NCBI GenBank assembly: GCA_023429855.1 | Contig: JAEZDB010000073.1 | Location: 1 to 6,673 of the forward strand | Reading direction: 5' to 3' | Length of the DNA stretch: 6,673 bases | Source of the DNA: Actinomycetes bacterium | GTDB lineage: Bacteria > Actinomycetota > Thermoleophilia > Solirubrobacterales > Solirubrobacteraceae | Shown: positions 5,531-6,673 of the stretch, piece after piece | Position numbering within the stretch: position 1 is the first letter of the stretch | Layout: the number at the start of each line of letters is the position of its first letter | Notes under the pieces: model-generated | What the model saw: only the letters and a program-made list of their open reading frames with translations | Databases searched by the model: none | Told to the model about the DNA's origin: nothing | Position numbers and translations under genes: made by a program

Positions 5531-6655
5531 ATGACCAACTACGGACCCAAGGCCCTGCTCGGCCTCGCGGGCGCCATCGCGGCGTTCGGGATCGCCGGGT
5601 GTGGCGACGACGACTCGGGCGACAGCGGCTCGGCGGACTCGGGCGACAAGCAGGGCGGCAAGATCGCTCTCCTGCTCCCGGAGAGCAAGACCACGCGCTA
5701 CGAGTCGCAAGACAAGCCGCTCTTCGAAGCCGCCGTCAAGGCTGGCTGCAGCGACTGCGAAGTCCTCTACTCCAACGCCGACCAGGACGCCTCCAAACAG
5801 CAGCAGCAGGCCGAGGCCGCGATCACAAACGGTGCCAAGGTCATCGTGCTCGACCCGGTCGACGCGAAGTCCGCCGGCTCGATCGTCAAGCGCGCCGAGC
5901 AGTCGAACATTCCCGTCATCTCGTACGACCGCCTCGTCGCTGGCGGGTCGTCGCCGGATTACTACATCTCGTTCGACAACGAGGCCGTCGGCAAGCTGCA
6001 GGGCGAGTCGCTCGTCGAGCAGCTCGGCGGCGACGCGGCCAAGGGCAAGCAGATCGTGATGATCAACGGCTCGCCGACCGACGGCAACGCCGCGCTGTTC
6101 AAGAAGGGCGCCCATTCGGTCATCGACGGCTCTGGCGTGAAGATCGGCAAGGAGTACGACACGCCCGACTGGTCGCCGGACGAGGCCCAGAACCAGATGG
6201 ACCAGGCCATCACGGCGCTCGGCAAGGACAAGATCGACGGCGTCTACGCCGCGAACGACGGCACCGCGGGCGGCGCCATCGCCGCCATGAAGTCGGCTGG
6301 CATGGATCCGACGAAGATCCCGTCGACCGGTCAGGACGCCGAGCTGGCAGGCGTGCAGCGCGTGCTCATCGGCGAACAGGGCATGACCGTCTACAAGGCG
6401 ATCAAGCCCGAGGCGGAGAAGGCCGCGCAGCTCGCGGTCGCGCTCGTCCGCGGCGAGGAGCCGCCGGCCGGCCTCGTCAACGACACGACGAACAACGGCA
6501 CCGCCGACATCCCCTCGATCATCCTCGACCCCGTCGCGGTGACCAGCGAGAACGTCAAGGACACCGTCATCGCCGACGGCTTCCTCAAGGCGGCCGACCT
6601 GTGCACCGGCAAGTACGCGGCGGCGTGCGAGGAAGCAGGGATCAGCGCGTCATGA
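5531..6655 (+). CDS. xylF: XylF/ChvE-type sugar ABC transporter substrate-binding lipoprotein
   Basis: A 374-residue periplasmic-binding-protein-like lipoprotein. A signal peptide (KALLGLAGAIAAFG) ends in the lipobox IAGC with the lipidated C24, followed by an Asp/Ser/Gly linker at 25-43. The type-I binding fold then matches XylF through its length: IALLLPESKTTRY at 45-57, QQQAEAAITNGAKVIVLDPVD at 91-111, SYDR at 131-134, YISFDNEAVGKLQ at 145-157, NGSPTDGNA at 179-187, NDGTAGGAIAAM at 242-253, GQDAELAGVQR at 267-277 and MTVYK at 285-289. NNGTADIPSIILDP and DTVIADGF near the end also match. It would capture a pentose or related aldose at the cell surface and deliver it to an ABC permease/ATPase pair. 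Cysteine pairs C73/C76 and C358/C366 could form disulfides. The stop overlaps the next start as ATGA, so the two genes are translationally coupled. The ROK gene upstream suggests sugar-controlled expression. The xylF symbol marks the closest family; the true sugar is inferred. Confidence 0.9.
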   Translation: MTNYGPKALLGLAGAIAAFGIAGCGDDDSGDSGSADSGDKQGGKIALLLPESKTTRYESQDKPLFEAAVKAGCSDCEVLYSNADQDASKQQQQAEAAITNGAKVIVLDPVDAKSAGSIVKRAEQSNIPVISYDRLVAGGSSPDYYISFDNEAVGKLQGESLVEQLGGDAAKGKQIVMINGSPTDGNAALFKKGAHSVIDGSGVKIGKEYDTPDWSPDEAQNQMDQAITALGKDKIDGVYAANDGTAGGAIAAMKSAGMDPTKIPSTGQDAELAGVQRVLIGEQGMTVYKAIKPEAEKAAQLAVALVRGEEPPAGLVNDTTNNGTADIPSIILDPVAVTSENVKDTVIADGFLKAADLCTGKYAAACEEAGISAS

Positions 6656-6673
6656 CCCCTGCGGCTGCTGTTC
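6652..6673 (+). CDS. Start of the next transporter gene, 3' partial (ATPase or permease)
   Basis: ATG at 6652 overlaps the preceding stop as ATGA and an AGGGA lies 10 bases upstream at 6637-6641. Only MTPAAAV is visible before the window ends, so nothing in the protein itself identifies it. In XylFGH-type operons the binding-protein gene is followed by the ATP-binding subunit and the permease, so one of these is expected by position only. Confidence 0.45.

Noticed and set aside
4074..5534. 486-codon plus-strand frame overlapping the ROK gene
   Set aside because: Arg/Pro-rich out-of-frame shadow of the ROK gene. Only its last 65 codons, beyond the ROK stop, merit a look and are listed as a finding.
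1..6673. Mobile element, CRISPR array or defence/biosynthetic system
   Set aside because: No transposase, integrase, terminal repeats, spacer arrays or clustered effector genes are visible; the genes all belong to common families.

Overview
The window is high-GC DNA (third codon positions are almost all G or C) with a dense bacterial layout. The gene content fits a high-GC actinobacterium: an M28-type exported peptidase-like protein, a PucR-type regulator with an RsbR-like N-terminus, a RhlG-like SDR, and a ROK regulator next to a XylF-type lipoprotein. A soil lineage such as Thermoleophilia/Solirubrobacterales is my best guess. It is an inference from gene style, because no rRNA or other marker gene is present.

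Layout, left to right. (1) Positions 1-1463 (+): the 3' part of a gene for an exported M28-like metallopeptidase with a PA-type insert. Its start lies outside the window, and several expected zinc/catalytic residues appear to be substituted. (2) After a 152-bp convergent gap with a possible stem-loop, 1616-2767 (-): a PucR/CdaR-type helix-turn-helix regulator. (3) 2768-2974: an intergenic stretch with an 8-bp inverted repeat and two hairpins. (4) 2975-3766 (-): a short-chain dehydrogenase/reductase with a complete catalytic tetrad, most like RhlG-type NADPH ketoreductases. (5) 3767-4134: a divergent control region, visibly less GC-rich, with several inverted repeats and a consensus TTGACA -35 box. 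(6) 4135-5343 (+): a ROK-family transcriptional regulator. (7) 5344-5530: a C-rich leader with a 16-bp palindrome just before a good ribosome binding site. (8) 5531-6655 (+): a XylF/ChvE-type sugar-binding lipoprotein. (9) The next gene begins at 6652 with an ATGA overlap and is cut by the window edge. It is probably an ABC transporter ATPase or permease.

The right half is the coherent unit. A ROK regulator upstream of a xylose-type ABC transporter operon is a classic sugar-uptake arrangement: the ROK protein would sense a sugar and repress its own operon, and the lipoprotein would capture the sugar for the transporter. The three genes on the left (peptidase, PucR regulator, SDR) have no obvious shared pathway.

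I see no mobile element, CRISPR array, RNA gene or clearly new multi-gene system. The most unusual items are the M28-like protein with apparently missing catalytic residues, the dense operator-like repeats before the ROK gene, and the start-site and leader architecture around ROK and xylF.
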